Positions 4,955 through 5,097 of a DNA stretch of 5,097 bases are shown here, one piece after another. The stretch is from Methanomicrobiales archaeon (GTDB lineage: Archaea; Halobacteriota; Methanomicrobia; Methanomicrobiales; JACTUA01). Numbering within the stretch: the stretch's first letter is position 1; each line of letters starts with the position of its first letter. The stretch lies in assembly GCA_028678635.1 (NCBI GenBank), contig JAJRDC010000177.1, positions 1-5,097 of the forward strand, written 5' to 3'. The notes under the pieces are model-generated. The model saw only the letters and a program-made list of their open reading frames with translations, did not search any database and had not been told where the DNA came from. Made by a program: the position numbers and the translations under genes.

Positions 4955-5097
4955 ATGTCGCCGAGCCGTCCGCCCCAATCCGCCAAAGGGGCATTGATGA
5001 GTTTGTAGCGATAGCTTCGCCTTCCCACGTTAATTTCCCCACCTCCCCCTTCCCCTTGATTTCGTGAGATTTGCCTCTTGTCTTATCTTCGGTTCCG
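4955..5097. other. Non-coding right end with a C-rich tract
   Basis: No gene is supported. GCCCC (4972-4976) can pair with GGGGC (4988-4992), but no T-run follows, so it is not a convincing intrinsic terminator. From 5024 to 5055 there are four C-runs of three or more, giving four G-runs on the minus strand. Confidence 0.4.

Noticed and set aside
4972..4992. GCCCC/GGGGC hairpin as terminator of the membrane protein gene
   Set aside because: Only five base pairs, an 11-base loop and no following T-run.
4507..5067. 186-codon plus-strand open frame
   Set aside because: It overlaps the clear two-helix membrane protein in another frame, is rich in Ser/His/Arg with no recognisable domain, and looks like a chance open frame.
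1..5097. CRISPR array, tRNA, rRNA
   Set aside because: No regularly spaced repeats and no cloverleaf or conserved rRNA segments were seen.

Overview
The window is a bacterial chromosomal segment of moderate GC content. It looks like a gene-sparse accessory region with several decayed genes. The transposase remnant (N-terminal wording like AENLFLRKQLALYQERQ, C-terminal wording like LGNRxIEPGEEV...RERLGGxLRYYYR) and a 67-residue membrane protein both recall Acidobacteriota of the Solibacter type. That placement comes from remembered family style, not from a search.

Left part (1-2220), all on the minus strand, transcribed right to left. A strong Shine-Dalgarno leads into a 98-residue peptide gene (1712-2008). 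Its product has a Trp/Pro-rich N-terminal half and a helical, coiled-coil-like C-terminal half. A cobalamin-binding-type radical SAM enzyme (30-1640) follows 71 bases later, and 20 bases beyond it a third gene starts (AAGGAG, ATG) and runs off the window edge. A small unusual peptide next to a B12-type radical SAM enzyme is the layout expected of a RiPP-like precursor and its modifying enzyme, or of another peptide-modifying pair. This is the most interesting content here. A near-perfect 21-bp inverted repeat (1664-1684 and 2036-2056) brackets the peptide gene and excludes the enzyme gene. A TTGACA box overlapping a 12-bp palindrome lies upstream near 2202-2218.

Middle (2220-3250) is a patchwork. 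There is a structured stretch at about 2300-2390 (+) that resembles the core of a cobalamin riboswitch but looks degenerate. The N-terminus of a conserved-looking hypothetical protein (minus) breaks off beside a 21-codon scrap of an integrase-type transposase (+). A 52-codon minus-strand ORF has coding-like codon use. A 51-residue plus-strand gene at 3091-3246 has a consensus -10 box and a good ribosome binding site.

Right part (3250-5097). A DDE/rve integrase-type transposase gene (minus, 3387-4390) is inactivated by stops, a frameshift and probable internal loss. Beyond it is about 350 bases with little content, then a small two-helix membrane protein (4751-4954, +), possibly preceded by a 35-codon ORF. 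The last 140 bases are non-coding and include a C-rich tract.
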